Shown here: positions 8,080 through 17,642 of the stretch, one piece after another
How the letters are laid out: each line of letters starts with the position of its first letter
Numbering within the stretch: the stretch's first letter is position 1
Notes under the pieces: generated by a model
Databases searched by the model: none
Seen by the model: the letters and a program-made list of their open reading frames with translations, nothing else
Told to the model about the DNA's origin: nothing
Program-made: the position numbers and the translations under genes
Origin: Candidatus Peribacteria bacterium
GTDB lineage: Bacteria > Patescibacteriota > Gracilibacteria > Peribacterales > Peribacteraceae
Length of the DNA stretch: 64,000 nucleotides
Direction of reading: 5' to 3'
Assembly (NCBI GenBank): GCA_020632295.1
Contig: JACKFU010000001.1
Coordinates: 372,001-436,000 of the forward strand

Positions 8080-9900
8080 CTAGAACTTTTGTTCCTGCCA
8101 AAGCTTGTAAAACGTACCTTCGTTTTTCTGCAGCTCATTAACAGTTCCTTGCTCCACGCATTGACCGTTTTCAATCACAATAATGTTGTCAGCGTTTTTT
8201 ATCGTACTGAGGCGGTGAGCGATGACAATCGATGTCCTATCTTTGACGGCTTCGTCGATGGCCTCCTGAATCAACTTCTCCGTTTGGGTATCAAGCGAAC
8301 TCGTTGCTTCATCCAGAATCAAGATCTCCGCACCCTTCAGCAGTGCACGTGCAATGGAAACACGTTGCTTCTCTCCGCCGCTGAGTTTTACACCGCGGTC
8401 ACCGATAAGCGTGTTGAGTCCTTTTGGTAGTTCACTGACAAAGTCTGCAAGTCGCGCGTCACGCACAACTCTTTCCACGTCACTGTCTGAGACATTCTCT
8501 AGTCCGTAGGTAATGTTGTTTCTCAGACTGTCATGGAGCAGCAGTGTGTCCTGAGATACCAGCGCAACATGCTTGAGATATGACCCCAGCGTAAAGTCAC
8601 GAATATCCGTTCCGTCTACCAAAATGCCATTTGCCGGACAGTCATAAAACCGCATCAAAAGGTTAATCAGCGTACTTTTACCCGCTCCCGTGGGGCCGAC
8701 GATTGCGGTCATGGTGCCCTTGGAAATGGCGAAGGTAATACCTTCAAGGATCTTGCGATCTTCAGAGTACTGAAAGTTAAGATTGTTAAATTGAATTTTA
8801 TCGTTGAGTCCGGAGAATTCTGTGCTCCCTCCTTTGACAAAGGGCTTCTCTTCGTCGCTCAATACGTCAAGCACTTCATCGAGTGGTCCGCTGGAGTTTG
8901 CGATGATGCCGCGGAACCCCGAGACGGTTCCGAACTTATGCGATGCGTTGAGCACGATATAGAAGTACACAAGCAGTGCGGGGGCGGATGCAATCTGGTC
9001 TCTTCCGAAGAAGAAGAGCGATGACATGAACACGGCAGTCGCTACAAAGATCGTAATAATTTCCTGCAGGGGAAGGATGAGGTTCTGTAGCACCTTTACT
9101 CGGAAGTCGAGCTTTGCCTTTTCGTTACTAATGCTTGCGTAGTTATCCTGTTCGGCTCTCTCCATGTTGTAGGCCTTTACCAGCGGGATTGTGGAGAGTA
9201 TTTCAATGGATTTCTTCCCAAGCTCACTTCCACGTGTTGCAATCTGGCGAGACAGTCCTTTGATGTGCACCACCATGAACTTGATGGCAAAGTGGAGTAT
9301 TGCAAACAGTGGGAGAGCAATTACCGTAAGCTTCCACGAAATCATCATGAGAACTATGAGATACACTGTTAGTGAAAATAATGCGTTGATAAATTTATCA
9401 ATGAGCAACAGCGGACTGATGGCTTGTCTGGAAAATTCAGTGAGCAGTGTTGCATGGTGACCGATGTTGGTTGTATCGAAGTAGAGCTTTCCAAAGCTGA
9501 CGTAGCGGGAGAAGAGTATTTTTCTTAAATGGTGCAAAGAGCGCTCTCCGAAATATGCCATGCTTACCACAGCACCGTAGCGCAATATATTTTTTGCGCT
9601 GTAGATCATCAGGAATCCGCCGAGTATTGCCCCGAAGAGCAAGCGGTCATTTTCACGAATTGTTTCAGGGAGATAGCTGATGAGTTTGCCGAGGACAGGG
9701 ATGTCGTTTACAAAGGTAAAGCTCTTCTGGAGGAATCCGTTTAAAATGGGAATCAGCATTCCTAGGCTTGCTCCTTCAAGTAGTGCGGAAGCAAGTGAGA
9801 ATCCAATAGGAATCAGTAAATAGAGGGGATGAATATGAATTGCCCTGAGAAGCGAGAGCAGCTTCGTAATTGCCGATTCGGATTGGTTGTCTCTAGGCAC
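8080..9900 (-). CDS. MsbA-type ABC exporter (fused TMD-NBD)
   Basis: 606 aa half-transporter. About six hydrophobic helices lie in the first 320 residues, followed by a nucleotide-binding domain with Walker A VGPTGAGKSTL, Q-loop VSQDTLLLHD, signature LSGGEKQRVSIARALL, Walker B ILILDEATSSLD and H-loop IAHRLSTI. It would work as a homodimer in the membrane, and lipid-linked glycan or lipid export is the natural guess from context. The start is GTG 9900 with TAGGCT (9907-9912) six bases upstream. Confidence 0.88.
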   Translation of the reverse strand: MPRDNQSESAITKLLSLLRAIHIHPLYLLIPIGFSLASALLEGASLGMLIPILNGFLQKSFTFVNDIPVLGKLISYLPETIRENDRLLFGAILGGFLMIYSAKNILRYGAVVSMAYFGERSLHHLRKILFSRYVSFGKLYFDTTNIGHHATLLTEFSRQAISPLLLIDKFINALFSLTVYLIVLMMISWKLTVIALPLFAILHFAIKFMVVHIKGLSRQIATRGSELGKKSIEILSTIPLVKAYNMERAEQDNYASISNEKAKLDFRVKVLQNLILPLQEIITIFVATAVFMSSLFFFGRDQIASAPALLVYFYIVLNASHKFGTVSGFRGIIANSSGPLDEVLDVLSDEEKPFVKGGSTEFSGLNDKIQFNNLNFQYSEDRKILEGITFAISKGTMTAIVGPTGAGKSTLINLLMRFYDCPANGILVDGTDIRDFTLGSYLKHVALVSQDTLLLHDSLRNNITYGLENVSDSDVERVVRDARLADFVSELPKGLNTLIGDRGVKLSGGEKQRVSIARALLKGAEILILDEATSSLDTQTEKLIQEAIDEAVKDRTSIVIAHRLSTIKNADNIIVIENGQCVEQGTVNELQKNEGTFYKLWQEQKF

Positions 9901-9922
9901 GACAAAAGCCTACACTAGTTTT
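9901..9922. promoter_or_regulatory. 22-bp bidirectional leaderless promoter
   Basis: Divergent starts GTG 9900 (minus) and ATG 9923 (plus) are only 22 bp apart. Plus: TACACT 9911-9916, six bases before ATG, with TTGTCT 9887-9892 at 18 bp. Minus: TAGGCT 9907-9912, six bases before GTG. The two -10 hexamers overlap, so polymerase binding to one should exclude the other. Confidence 0.5.
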
Positions 9923-11149
9923 ATGCACATTTCCCTCCTCAATGACGATATTCTGCCCGAATCTCAGGGGGGAGCCGCTGTCGTGGTCGATCGGCTCAAA
10001 CGGGCGTATGAGGCGAAGGGGCATAACGTAACCCTGATTTCGTCGCATCAGAATGCTGCAAAAGGGGAGATTGCCCGGGAAGAGGGAAGGGTCAGTATTC
10101 TGAGTTGTTACCCTCCGGTTCAGCGCCACCGCACCTGCCTTGGAACCTCCGAAATGAGCGGTCGTCTAACGCAGGTCTTTGAGGAACTTAGGCCCGATGC
10201 CGTTCATATCCATAATATCCATGCGCATCTGACCTACGAAAGTTTGCGTATTGCCAAGCAGCACACACCACACACAGTGCTCACGGCGCACGATGTGTTT
10301 CTCGTCGCCTTTGCAAGACTCGTCGGTTCACGCTTTGAAAAACTCATGCTCGAAGGCAAGCCAGTTCATTTGCATTGGTGGGAACATTTTCTTTCGACGG
10401 GCAGAAAATATTGGCCACTTCGTAACGCACGCATTCGTAAGATGCTTTTGCAGACCAAGGTGCCGGTGGTTGCCATTAGTAACGCCCACAAGAAATTTCT
10501 TGAAGCAAACGGTGTGCATGTATCGTCAGTGATCTATAACGGGACTGAGGTTCATGTTCCAGTTTCTTTGAAGAAGATCGATGCATTTCGATCGACACAT
10601 GGACTCACTGGACCAACAGTGCTCTTCGGTGGTCGTTTAAGTGCAGACAAAGGAAGTGCGGTGCTGCTCAGTACATTTGAACAAGTGCTTGAGCAGTGCA
10701 GCGATGCACAACTTCTTATTGTTGGTGACAAGCGTCGTATGGAAGATGAACTACGTGATGTTTCCGAGAGTGTGCGCAGTGCTTGCGTGTTTCCAGGGTG
10801 GCTTTCTCCGGATGTGATGCGCGTTGCGTACGCGGCATCTACTGTAGTGACGACGCCGTCACTCTGCTTTGAACCATTCGGTCTTATGAACATAGAAGCG
10901 ATGGCCGAAGGCACCCCAGTCATTGCATCGCCGTTTGGTGGTGCTCCGGAAATTATTAACGACGGAGAGACAGGTTTTATTGTTAACCCTCGAGATACCA
11001 AGTTGTATGCAGATGCCATGATCCAACTACTCAGCAATCCGAAAGAAGCTGCACGTATGGGGGAGCAGGGGCGTAAGCAAGTTGAGCAGCACTTTACCGT
11101 TGAGCACCAGGCAAAGCAGTACCTAGATCTTCTAGCGGATCATGTTTAA
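9923..11149 (+). CDS. GT4-family glycosyltransferase
   Basis: 408 aa, GT-B fold. The N-terminal domain has the glycine-rich acceptor loop SQGGAAVVV near residue 15. The C-terminal donor domain has VLFGGRLSADKGSAVLL and the GT4 EX7E signature in FEPFGLMNIEAMAEGTPVIAS. It transfers a sugar from a nucleotide donor onto a growing glycan at the cytoplasmic face. ATG 9923 is chosen over GTG/ATG codons upstream because of the TACACT six bases away. The 3' end overlaps the convergent membrane gene by 18 bp. Confidence 0.85.
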   Translation: MHISLLNDDILPESQGGAAVVVDRLKRAYEAKGHNVTLISSHQNAAKGEIAREEGRVSILSCYPPVQRHRTCLGTSEMSGRLTQVFEELRPDAVHIHNIHAHLTYESLRIAKQHTPHTVLTAHDVFLVAFARLVGSRFEKLMLEGKPVHLHWWEHFLSTGRKYWPLRNARIRKMLLQTKVPVVAISNAHKKFLEANGVHVSSVIYNGTEVHVPVSLKKIDAFRSTHGLTGPTVLFGGRLSADKGSAVLLSTFEQVLEQCSDAQLLIVGDKRRMEDELRDVSESVRSACVFPGWLSPDVMRVAYAASTVVTTPSLCFEPFGLMNIEAMAEGTPVIASPFGGAPEIINDGETGFIVNPRDTKLYADAMIQLLSNPKEAARMGEQGRKQVEQHFTVEHQAKQYLDLLADHV

Positions 11150-12754
11150 CAGATAGCGTGTGAGGGTGCTGAGTTCCGGCTGTTTTTCGTTAAGTTCAAT
11201 AACGGAAATACTGGGTACAGCTTTTTTGATACGCGTCACATCTTCAGGGCTGTAGCCAATAATATTTGTCACGCCGTAGAGCGCAAACGGTTCTGCGAGC
11301 TTCCCTCTCTTTTCAAGGAAATCAATGGTCTTCTCATGAACAGAAACATATTTTTTATCCGATAGCGTCAACAGGTCATGTCTACGAGGTGCCGCAATTA
11401 CAGCATCTTCTGGCAGTGCTTTGAGGCTTTCCGTTGCAGCATAAATTTCCAGTGTTGGCGAGCGAGTGTATAGCCTTGCCAACACTTTTCTGTTTACCTG
11501 TAGCAGCTGAAGTGCAATAACGAGGACAATAAGGGATAAAAACGTGCAAAATTGTTTTGCATTCCATTTGAATGATTTTTGCAGTGCTTTCATGTTGGCT
11601 ACAACACCGATACCGGCAAACAGAGCAATGGCCCACAAATAGTTATCAATATGAGAACTGGTAAAGAGCAGTACGTAGCGAAGAACAAATTCCATTGAGA
11701 GAATAATGCCTCCGATATAGAGAACTAATATTCGTTTTGTTTTCCAGGCAACGAGAATGCCAGGCATGATAAAGAGCCATAGGAATGCACCGCCCATAAA
11801 GTCCATCATGAAGAACTGTGGGATGTTGTTGAGCAGCATCCACGTACCGCTTGCAATGCGATCAATAATACTGAAATCATCTGTCCCAAAAATAATACGA
11901 TAGTTTTTGTCTTCCTGTCTTTTGAGAAATGAACTATCTGCAATACGGTCTTGCATTTCAGCGTCGTATTCAACTTTATAGTGCTCATACAAAAACTCAT
12001 CGGGATACAAATGTCCTTCCCCCGGCGTTTTTTGTTGCATTGGCTCGAAGACGGCTGCGATACGCTGCTGTACCGACAGGCCTTGTTGCAGTGCGCCAGG
12101 AATCATTGGTAACAGGAACATGGCGTAGGCAACTGCGCAGAAAACACCGATGCGAATAATTGAAGGTACGACGCTCTTGCGCTGATGCCATATGTATCCC
12201 AATGTCAGAAACGGCAAGAAAGCAATGTATGAATGTTGTGTTGCCATCGTAATACCAAAGAACGCACCGCTGATTATCATTGCAAGCATTGGCCGATTTG
12301 CATGCAACTTCAGAAAGAAGCCGAATCCGATAAAGAGTGGCAGATAGGCAAAACCATGGCCACCTACTGAGTGAGCATTGATCCATGCAAGTGGTAGCAT
12401 TGAAAAAATAACAATGGTTACCCATGCAGTTGCTCTGTCAAATAGCATACGTACACACCACCATAACGGCATGAGTGATAAACAAAATGCAGCAATAGAT
12501 ATTGTTACCCATCCCTCAACATTTTCCCAACGTATCCAGTGATGAAAAATAGAGAGTATCCACAGAAGCATATGAAGACTCGTATCGGTTACCTTGCTCG
12601 TCTCTACCAAGAGTCGCACAGATTTAATTGTATAGGGTACATTGTAGTGGTACCCCATGAGAAGCATTGGGAGGACCATAAGAGCAAAAACACCCAGAAC
12701 AAATGCAATAAGGAGCATGGTATTGCCTGCTGGGATAACGCGAAGTTTGCGCAT
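11132..12754 (-). CDS. polytopic membrane protein, possible GT-C glycosyltransferase
   Basis: 540 aa with roughly 10-12 hydrophobic segments across the first 430 residues and a soluble C-terminal tail of about 120 residues. This is the layout of GT-C glycosyltransferases that use polyprenyl-phosphate sugars outside the membrane. I see no decisive catalytic motif, so the call rests on topology and neighbours. TAATAT (12763-12768) lies eight bases before ATG 12754. Confidence 0.55.
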   Translation of the reverse strand: MRKLRVIPAGNTMLLIAFVLGVFALMVLPMLLMGYHYNVPYTIKSVRLLVETSKVTDTSLHMLLWILSIFHHWIRWENVEGWVTISIAAFCLSLMPLWWCVRMLFDRATAWVTIVIFSMLPLAWINAHSVGGHGFAYLPLFIGFGFFLKLHANRPMLAMIISGAFFGITMATQHSYIAFLPFLTLGYIWHQRKSVVPSIIRIGVFCAVAYAMFLLPMIPGALQQGLSVQQRIAAVFEPMQQKTPGEGHLYPDEFLYEHYKVEYDAEMQDRIADSSFLKRQEDKNYRIIFGTDDFSIIDRIASGTWMLLNNIPQFFMMDFMGGAFLWLFIMPGILVAWKTKRILVLYIGGIILSMEFVLRYVLLFTSSHIDNYLWAIALFAGIGVVANMKALQKSFKWNAKQFCTFLSLIVLVIALQLLQVNRKVLARLYTRSPTLEIYAATESLKALPEDAVIAAPRRHDLLTLSDKKYVSVHEKTIDFLEKRGKLAEPFALYGVTNIIGYSPEDVTRIKKAVPSISVIELNEKQPELSTLTRYLLNMIR

Positions 12755-12845
12755 ATGACGTTATATTACATGGAATTAGCGATTATGTATAAGTATTTCC
12801 ATATTCCTCTGGCACCTGCCTATGGACGGATCTATGCTACGAAGC
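12755..12845. promoter_or_regulatory. divergent promoter region, membrane protein / cytidylyltransferase
   Basis: Plus: CTGGCA (12809-12814), an 18-bp spacer, TATGCT (12833-12838), seven bases before ATG 12846. Minus: TAATAT eight bases before ATG 12754. Both suggest leaderless or nearly leaderless mRNAs. Confidence 0.45.
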
Positions 12846-13535
12846 ATGAATATTCTTGCTATTATTCCGGCCAGAGGCGGCTCAAAACGATTTCCGGGAA
12901 AAAACGTAGTACATTTTAACGGAGTGCCACTTGTTGGATTGACTGCTGAGATTGCAAGCAAGAGTGGCGTTTTTCAGAGCGTATGTGTTTCTTCCGATAG
13001 CGAAGAAATTCTTACTGTGGCTCAGCAGTATGGTGCGAATTATGTTCATCATCGTTCGGATATGCTGGCCGGCGATACGGTTCAGCTGTCGGATGTGTGC
13101 ATTAACATTCTCAATGATGCCGCGTCACAAGGGCAAACATTTGATGCGTTTGCCATTCTTACCCCAATGAACCCGTTGCGTTCGGTGGAAGATATCCAAT
13201 CAGCCAAGGAGCTACTGGTAGAGACCGGTGCAGATGGAGTCATTAGCCTAGCTCGTCACACACATTCACCACAGCGAGCACTTGCAATACGTCATAATCG
13301 CATAGAGCAATATTTTCCTTCAGAAGAGCTGGAGACGTATAAAACGGAGGAGCCGCTCTATTATCATGATGCGGCAATCGTACTCATGCGCACAGCACCT
13401 TTTTTGGACACCGGAAAACTCTATGGTTCGAATGTGGTGCCGTACTTTACCCCGAGTAGTCGCTCGGTAAACATTGATTACCCTATTGATCTGGAGTGGG
13501 CGAAATTTTTATTTTCACAGACACACCCTCAATGA
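12846..13535 (+). CDS. CMP-sugar cytidylyltransferase (NeuA/PseF-like)
   Basis: 229 aa. The CTP-binding loop AIIPARGGSKRFPGKNV is at the N-terminus, then VCVSSDSEEILTVA and ILTPMNPLRSVEDIQSA, and the closing NIDYPIDLEWAKFL of the acylneuraminate cytidylyltransferase family. It is clearly distinct from the synthetase at 5590, so the cell may activate two acidic sugars. The stop overlaps the ATG of the next GT4 gene (ATGA), giving an operon with it and the epimerase downstream. Confidence 0.85.
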   Translation: MNILAIIPARGGSKRFPGKNVVHFNGVPLVGLTAEIASKSGVFQSVCVSSDSEEILTVAQQYGANYVHHRSDMLAGDTVQLSDVCINILNDAASQGQTFDAFAILTPMNPLRSVEDIQSAKELLVETGADGVISLARHTHSPQRALAIRHNRIEQYFPSEELETYKTEEPLYYHDAAIVLMRTAPFLDTGKLYGSNVVPYFTPSSRSVNIDYPIDLEWAKFLFSQTHPQ

Positions 13536-14641
13536 GGATTGCCATCTTTTCAGCAACGATCGATCGCACAAATGGATACGGAAACATCGCGTACGAACTC
13601 TGCAAGACTCTTAGGCATGAGGGCATTGAATTTGTTCTGTTTCTACCGCGAAATGAAAAGCGCTTCACAAAGGATTTACCATTTGCAACCAGGTGTGTGC
13701 TTCCGAAAAATGTTTTCCGTCTCTATCAACGTGAAGGATGGAAGTATTTCAAAAGCGTTGATGTGTCGGCATTTGATATTGTGCATAGTCTGTTTGCCTT
13801 TCCGTTTTGCATTCCCGCGTATCGTAGTGCAAAGAAATACGGTAAGCCGTTTCTTATGGGTGCGCAGGGAACCTATGGTGTGCGGCCACTCACACAGTTC
13901 CCGGAGAATATTTTTCTTAAGCAGTGCTACAGGAGTGCGAAAGCAGTAACTGTTCCGAGTGTGTTTACCAAAGAGCAAATCCAGAAGTATGCAGGGCGAG
14001 AGTATCCCATCACGGTTATTCATAATGGCGTGGACTTTAATCGGTTTCAGCGCAGCGTTCCCGATATCAAAAATCAATTCGAGGGAAAGAAGATGCTCAT
14101 GACGGTAGGAGGACTGAAAGAACGAAAGGGGCAGGACCTTGTTCTCCGTGCATTGCAGATCGTTCTTCGGGAACGTGATGACGTGGAGTATGTCTTAGTC
14201 GGTGCGGGGAACTGGGAATCGGGCCTAAGGAAACTTGCGGCAGAACTTGGCATAGCAGATCACGTCGTCTTTGCTGGATCCAAGCAGGGTGATGAACTGG
14301 TGTCGTATTTCAACGCTTGCGATATCTATGTCCACACGCCAAAGGTGGTCGATCTTAACTTCGAAGGATTCGGTATCGTCTACCTCGAAGCCAGTGCCTG
14401 CGGCAAGCCGATTGTGGCAGCGGATGCTGGTGGTATTCGCGATGCGGTGCTCGATGGAAAGACAGGTTTGATTGCTCCTGACGGAGACATCGATGCCATT
14501 GCAGCACATATTCTTACGTTGCTTGGAGATTCGGCAATGGTTAGGAAGATGGGCGAAGCAGGCAGGCAGTATGCCTCGAAGAATGACTGGAACTCTGTTG
14601 CGCAAGGATTTATAAAACTTTACAGTCAGGCGCATGGGTAA
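13532..14641 (+). CDS. GT4-family glycosyltransferase
   Basis: About 369 aa, GT-B fold. The donor domain starts at LMTVGGLKERKGQDLVLRAL, and the EX7E-type region reads FEGFGIVYLEASACGKPIVAADAGG. ATG 13532 overlaps the TGA of the cytidylyltransferase, which argues for translational coupling and a shared pathway: this enzyme may transfer the CMP-activated or a neighbouring sugar. The acceptor is unknown. Confidence 0.85.
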   Translation: MRIAIFSATIDRTNGYGNIAYELCKTLRHEGIEFVLFLPRNEKRFTKDLPFATRCVLPKNVFRLYQREGWKYFKSVDVSAFDIVHSLFAFPFCIPAYRSAKKYGKPFLMGAQGTYGVRPLTQFPENIFLKQCYRSAKAVTVPSVFTKEQIQKYAGREYPITVIHNGVDFNRFQRSVPDIKNQFEGKKMLMTVGGLKERKGQDLVLRALQIVLRERDDVEYVLVGAGNWESGLRKLAAELGIADHVVFAGSKQGDELVSYFNACDIYVHTPKVVDLNFEGFGIVYLEASACGKPIVAADAGGIRDAVLDGKTGLIAPDGDIDAIAAHILTLLGDSAMVRKMGEAGRQYASKNDWNSVAQGFIKLYSQAHG

Positions 14642-15671
14642 GATGCTTATCACTGGAGGTGCTGGGTTCATTGGTGTGAATGCGGCAGATCACTTTCTTT
14701 CCAAGGGATGGGAGGTGACGGTGCTCGATAACTTTTCACGCAAAGGAACCGATATCAACAGAGCATTTTTGGAAGGCAAACATCAGTCCGGACTAACTAT
14801 CGTGAAAGCAGATATCATTACCGATCAAGACGTTCTCAATCAGCTCTGTAATGAAGTTGATGTTGTGTTGCACCTCGCAGCGCAGGTAGCGGTGACCACA
14901 TCGGTCACCGACCCGCGCAGCGATTTTGAATGTAACGCTCTTGGAACATTTAACGTGCTTGAAGCAGTGCGTCAGTCCTCTAAGAAACCAATGGTTATCT
15001 ATGCATCGACCAACAAAGTGTATGGAGGCCTGGAGCACATTGGCGTTGAAGAAGGAGAGAAGAGGTATAGTTTTGCTGGTGGTCTTCAGGGGGTAACTGA
15101 AGAAACTCCACTCGATTTTCATTCACCGTACGGCTGTAGCAAAGGTGCTGCCGATCAGTACGTTCGTGATTACAGTCGTCTCTACGGTTTCGATACAGTC
15201 GTTCTTCGTCAGTCCTGCATTTACGGTCCGCATCAAATGGGTATCGAAGACCAAGGGTGGGTTGCTTGGTTCATGATTGCAACGATGTTTAAACGTCCCA
15301 TTACCATCTACGGAAACGGGAAGCAGGTGCGTGATCTTCTCTACGTTGATGACCTTGTAGCTGCATATGACACCTGTATTGAGCATCGCAAAACGGTATC
15401 TGGACACGTCTTTAATATGGGAGGTGGACCGAGCAACACGTTATCACTCCTTGAGTTCCTGGCGTTTCTCAAAGATGATCTCGGCATGGAGGTGGAGTAT
15501 TCCTACGGCGATACTCGTCCGGGAGATCAACCTATGTTTATCTCTGATAACTCAACATTTGAACAGATGACCGGTTGGATCACCAAGACAAATACAGCAA
15601 CAGGTATTGCAAACTTACTCGAGTGGCTGAAAGCAAACAAAGACAGTTTGCAGCAGTTTTATTCTACTTAA
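14634..15671 (+). CDS. NAD-dependent epimerase, CDP-paratose 2-epimerase (tyvelose epimerase)-like
   Basis: 345 aa extended SDR. The N-terminus has GGAGFIGVNAADHFL. Several stretches recall tyvelose epimerase: TSTNKVYGGLE-type ASTNKVYGG, LDFHSPYGCSKGAADQYV with the catalytic YxxxK, IYGPHQMGIEDQGWVAWF and GNGKQVRDLLYVDDL. That enzyme epimerises C2 of a CDP-dideoxyhexose. The other CDP-sugar genes (rfbF, rfbG, rfbH) are not in the window, so the substrate may differ. It overlaps the GT4 gene by 8 bp and the convergent methyltransferase by 8 bp. Confidence 0.78.
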   Translation: MGKMLITGGAGFIGVNAADHFLSKGWEVTVLDNFSRKGTDINRAFLEGKHQSGLTIVKADIITDQDVLNQLCNEVDVVLHLAAQVAVTTSVTDPRSDFECNALGTFNVLEAVRQSSKKPMVIYASTNKVYGGLEHIGVEEGEKRYSFAGGLQGVTEETPLDFHSPYGCSKGAADQYVRDYSRLYGFDTVVLRQSCIYGPHQMGIEDQGWVAWFMIATMFKRPITIYGNGKQVRDLLYVDDLVAAYDTCIEHRKTVSGHVFNMGGGPSNTLSLLEFLAFLKDDLGMEVEYSYGDTRPGDQPMFISDNSTFEQMTGWITKTNTATGIANLLEWLKANKDSLQQFYST

Positions 15672-16374
15672 CAACGTGGAAAAAATATCCGGAAGATTGT
15701 TTTTCAGATATTGATCGCATTATTTTGGGTTTCCAGTCTATCCATCTGGCGAAGTTTGGTATGAGAGGCCATCCATACAGTGGAGTAAATCGCAACAGTG
15801 ATTCAAAAAGACCGCGAACTGGACACAGTGTGACTTCGGCACATTCACGGAATAGATATGCAATTCCATCTTTTGAATAGCGGAAATAGTCTTTGTAATC
15901 TTCTGTTGAGTTTGCGTGGTATCTATAGATAAATGGAACGTACAGAAATGCTTCTCCTTTTGGTTTTAACACACGAATAATTTCTTCTGCAGCACGCTTT
16001 GGGTCGTAGACATGCTCAAGGAGTGCAATACAAAAAATACCATCGATAGCATTGTCATCAAACGATAGTTGGTGCACATCTTCTACAAAATCGGGATTGT
16101 ACTGGTTTGTATAGTCAGACACTTTGTATTCTACTGAAGAGTCATCGAGGTACTTCTGAAATGCGTTGAGGTTTTCTTTGTTAAACTTGTTTCCACGCGA
16201 AGGATCAATACGTAATCCTCCGCCAATATCGAGAATAAAGCCTCCTCGCTTGAACACACGTTCTACGTATTTCTTTTGAAACTCATGCCAAAATGGTTTT
16301 ATACAACTGTATGTTTCTGGCCGGTATATTTTGGCCTCTGGAAACTGAAAGTCGATGATGTCTGCTTTTGCCAT
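15664..16374 (-). CDS. SAM-dependent methyltransferase (Methyltransf_11 type)
   Basis: 236 aa. Motif I is FILDIGGGLR, motif II region DGIFCIALLEHVYDPKRAAEEI, motif III RVLKPKGEAFLYVPFIYRYH, typical of small-molecule or glycan methyltransferases. A perfect TATAAT (16381-16386) lies six bases before ATG 16374 and overlaps the stop codon of the upstream dehydrogenase. So this gene has its own leaderless promoter inside the operon. Confidence 0.78.
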   Translation of the reverse strand: MAKADIIDFQFPEAKIYRPETYSCIKPFWHEFQKKYVERVFKRGGFILDIGGGLRIDPSRGNKFNKENLNAFQKYLDDSSVEYKVSDYTNQYNPDFVEDVHQLSFDDNAIDGIFCIALLEHVYDPKRAAEEIIRVLKPKGEAFLYVPFIYRYHANSTEDYKDYFRYSKDGIAYLFRECAEVTLCPVRGLFESLLRFTPLYGWPLIPNFARWIDWKPKIMRSISEKQSSGYFFHVVK

Positions 16375-16386
16375 ATCACAATTATA
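16375..16386 (-). promoter_or_regulatory. TATAAT -10 abutting start codon
   Basis: TATAAT (16381-16386), six bases (TGTGAT), then ATG 16374. The hexamer contains the TAA stop (16382-16384) of the dehydrogenase gene. One of the two perfect consensus -10 sites that sit at leaderless distance. Confidence 0.55.
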
Positions 16387-17614
16387 GCGCTAAGTACGTG
16401 CGTCCACTGTCTTCAATTTTCTGTCTATCCAGCATACTTTTAACATCATAAATCACTCCTCCCTCTTTCGTAGCGTTGAGAATAGGGTCGGTGCCCATGG
16501 CAATGTACTCCTTGTGTTTTACAAGAAGTAGTACTGCATCAAACGGACCATCATCGAGCGACCCGGTGCCACCGACTTCGCTGTCGTGTGTGACTACATC
16601 ACATCCTGCGTTCTTCAGTGCACTGATGACCAGTGTTGATTGACTATTACGGGTATCGGGAACATCTTCTTTAAATGTTAGTCCCATTACAAGTACCTTG
16701 CCTTTCCCCCCTGCGGCAAGTACTTCATCTGTGATCATCTTTGGCACATTGTCGTTGACGGAGCGCCCGGCGGAAATCACATGGGTCTGCATGCCAAGCA
16801 TTTCTGCCTTCTCTACCAGATAGTACGGGTCGACGCCGATGCAGTGCCCACCGACAAGTCCTGGTTTAAATTGGAGGAAGTTCCACTTGGTACCAGCTGC
16901 TTCGAGGACCTCTTCTGTGTTAATGCCGATTTTATGACAGAGCATGGCGATCTCGTTAACGTAGGCGATGTTGAGGTCACGCTGTGCATTCTCGATGGCT
17001 TTACTCATCTCAGCAGTTTTAATGTTCGGTGCACGGTGAATACCGGCGTTCACGATGGAACCATACAGTTCACACAGTGTGTCCGTCGTCTTCTCATCCT
17101 GGCCTGCGACAATTTTGATGATTTTATCAATCGTGTGCTCTTTATCGCCGGGATTCACGCGTTCTGGGCTGTAGCCGAGGAAGAAATCCTGTCCACATTT
17201 CATGCCTGATTCTTCTTCCAATATCTTCCCACAAATCTCTTCAGTTACTCCGGGGTAGACGGTGGATTCGTATACGACAATGACATCCTTTTTCATGTGC
17301 TTTCCCACGGTATGCGACGCACCTTCCACTGGTCGAAGATCGGGTTTCTTGTTTTCGTCAATCGGTGTCGGAATCGCAAGGATGATAATGTCTGCTTCAC
17401 CGATTACCGAAGGATCTGCGCTGTAACTGGTGCTGACACTTTTAAGCTGCTCATCGGTCAGTTCATTGGTGCGGTCATGACCTCCCTGTAGCTCCTGTAT
17501 ACGACTCTCGTTAATATCAAATCCATGGACGGTATATCCGTTTCTTGCAAACTCATAGGAGAGGGGAAGGCCGACGTAGCCAAGGCCAACAATACAGAGG
17601 GAAGGTTTGTTCAC
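16382..17614 (-). CDS. UDP-N-acetylhexosamine 6-dehydrogenase (WecC/TviB/WbpA-like)
   Basis: 410 aa nucleotide-sugar dehydrogenase. The Rossmann motif GLGYVGLPLSYEFARNG is at the N-terminus. The central YESTVYPGVTEEICG is typical of the WecC/TviB group rather than Ugd. The catalytic Cys is in LVGGHCIGVDPYYL near residue 260. It oxidises C6 of UDP-ManNAc or UDP-GlcNAc to a uronic acid. The start is GTG 17614, with TAGACT (17621-17626) six bases upstream, inside a 28-bp divergent gap. Confidence 0.87.
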   Translation of the reverse strand: MNKPSLCIVGLGYVGLPLSYEFARNGYTVHGFDINESRIQELQGGHDRTNELTDEQLKSVSTSYSADPSVIGEADIIILAIPTPIDENKKPDLRPVEGASHTVGKHMKKDVIVVYESTVYPGVTEEICGKILEEESGMKCGQDFFLGYSPERVNPGDKEHTIDKIIKIVAGQDEKTTDTLCELYGSIVNAGIHRAPNIKTAEMSKAIENAQRDLNIAYVNEIAMLCHKIGINTEEVLEAAGTKWNFLQFKPGLVGGHCIGVDPYYLVEKAEMLGMQTHVISAGRSVNDNVPKMITDEVLAAGGKGKVLVMGLTFKEDVPDTRNSQSTLVISALKNAGCDVVTHDSEVGGTGSLDDGPFDAVLLLVKHKEYIAMGTDPILNATKEGGVIYDVKSMLDRQKIEDSGRTYLAL

Positions 17615-17642
17615 GAGGGGAGTCTAGCTTATAGTTCCCAAG
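17607..17642. promoter_or_regulatory. 28-bp bidirectional promoter, dehydrogenase / GtrA
   Basis: The gap is 17615-17642. Plus: TTGTTC 17607-17612, a 17-bp spacer, TATAGT 17630-17635, seven bases before ATG 17643. Minus: TAGACT 17621-17626, six bases before GTG 17614. Each -35 region lies within the neighbouring gene or the opposing promoter. Confidence 0.5.
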
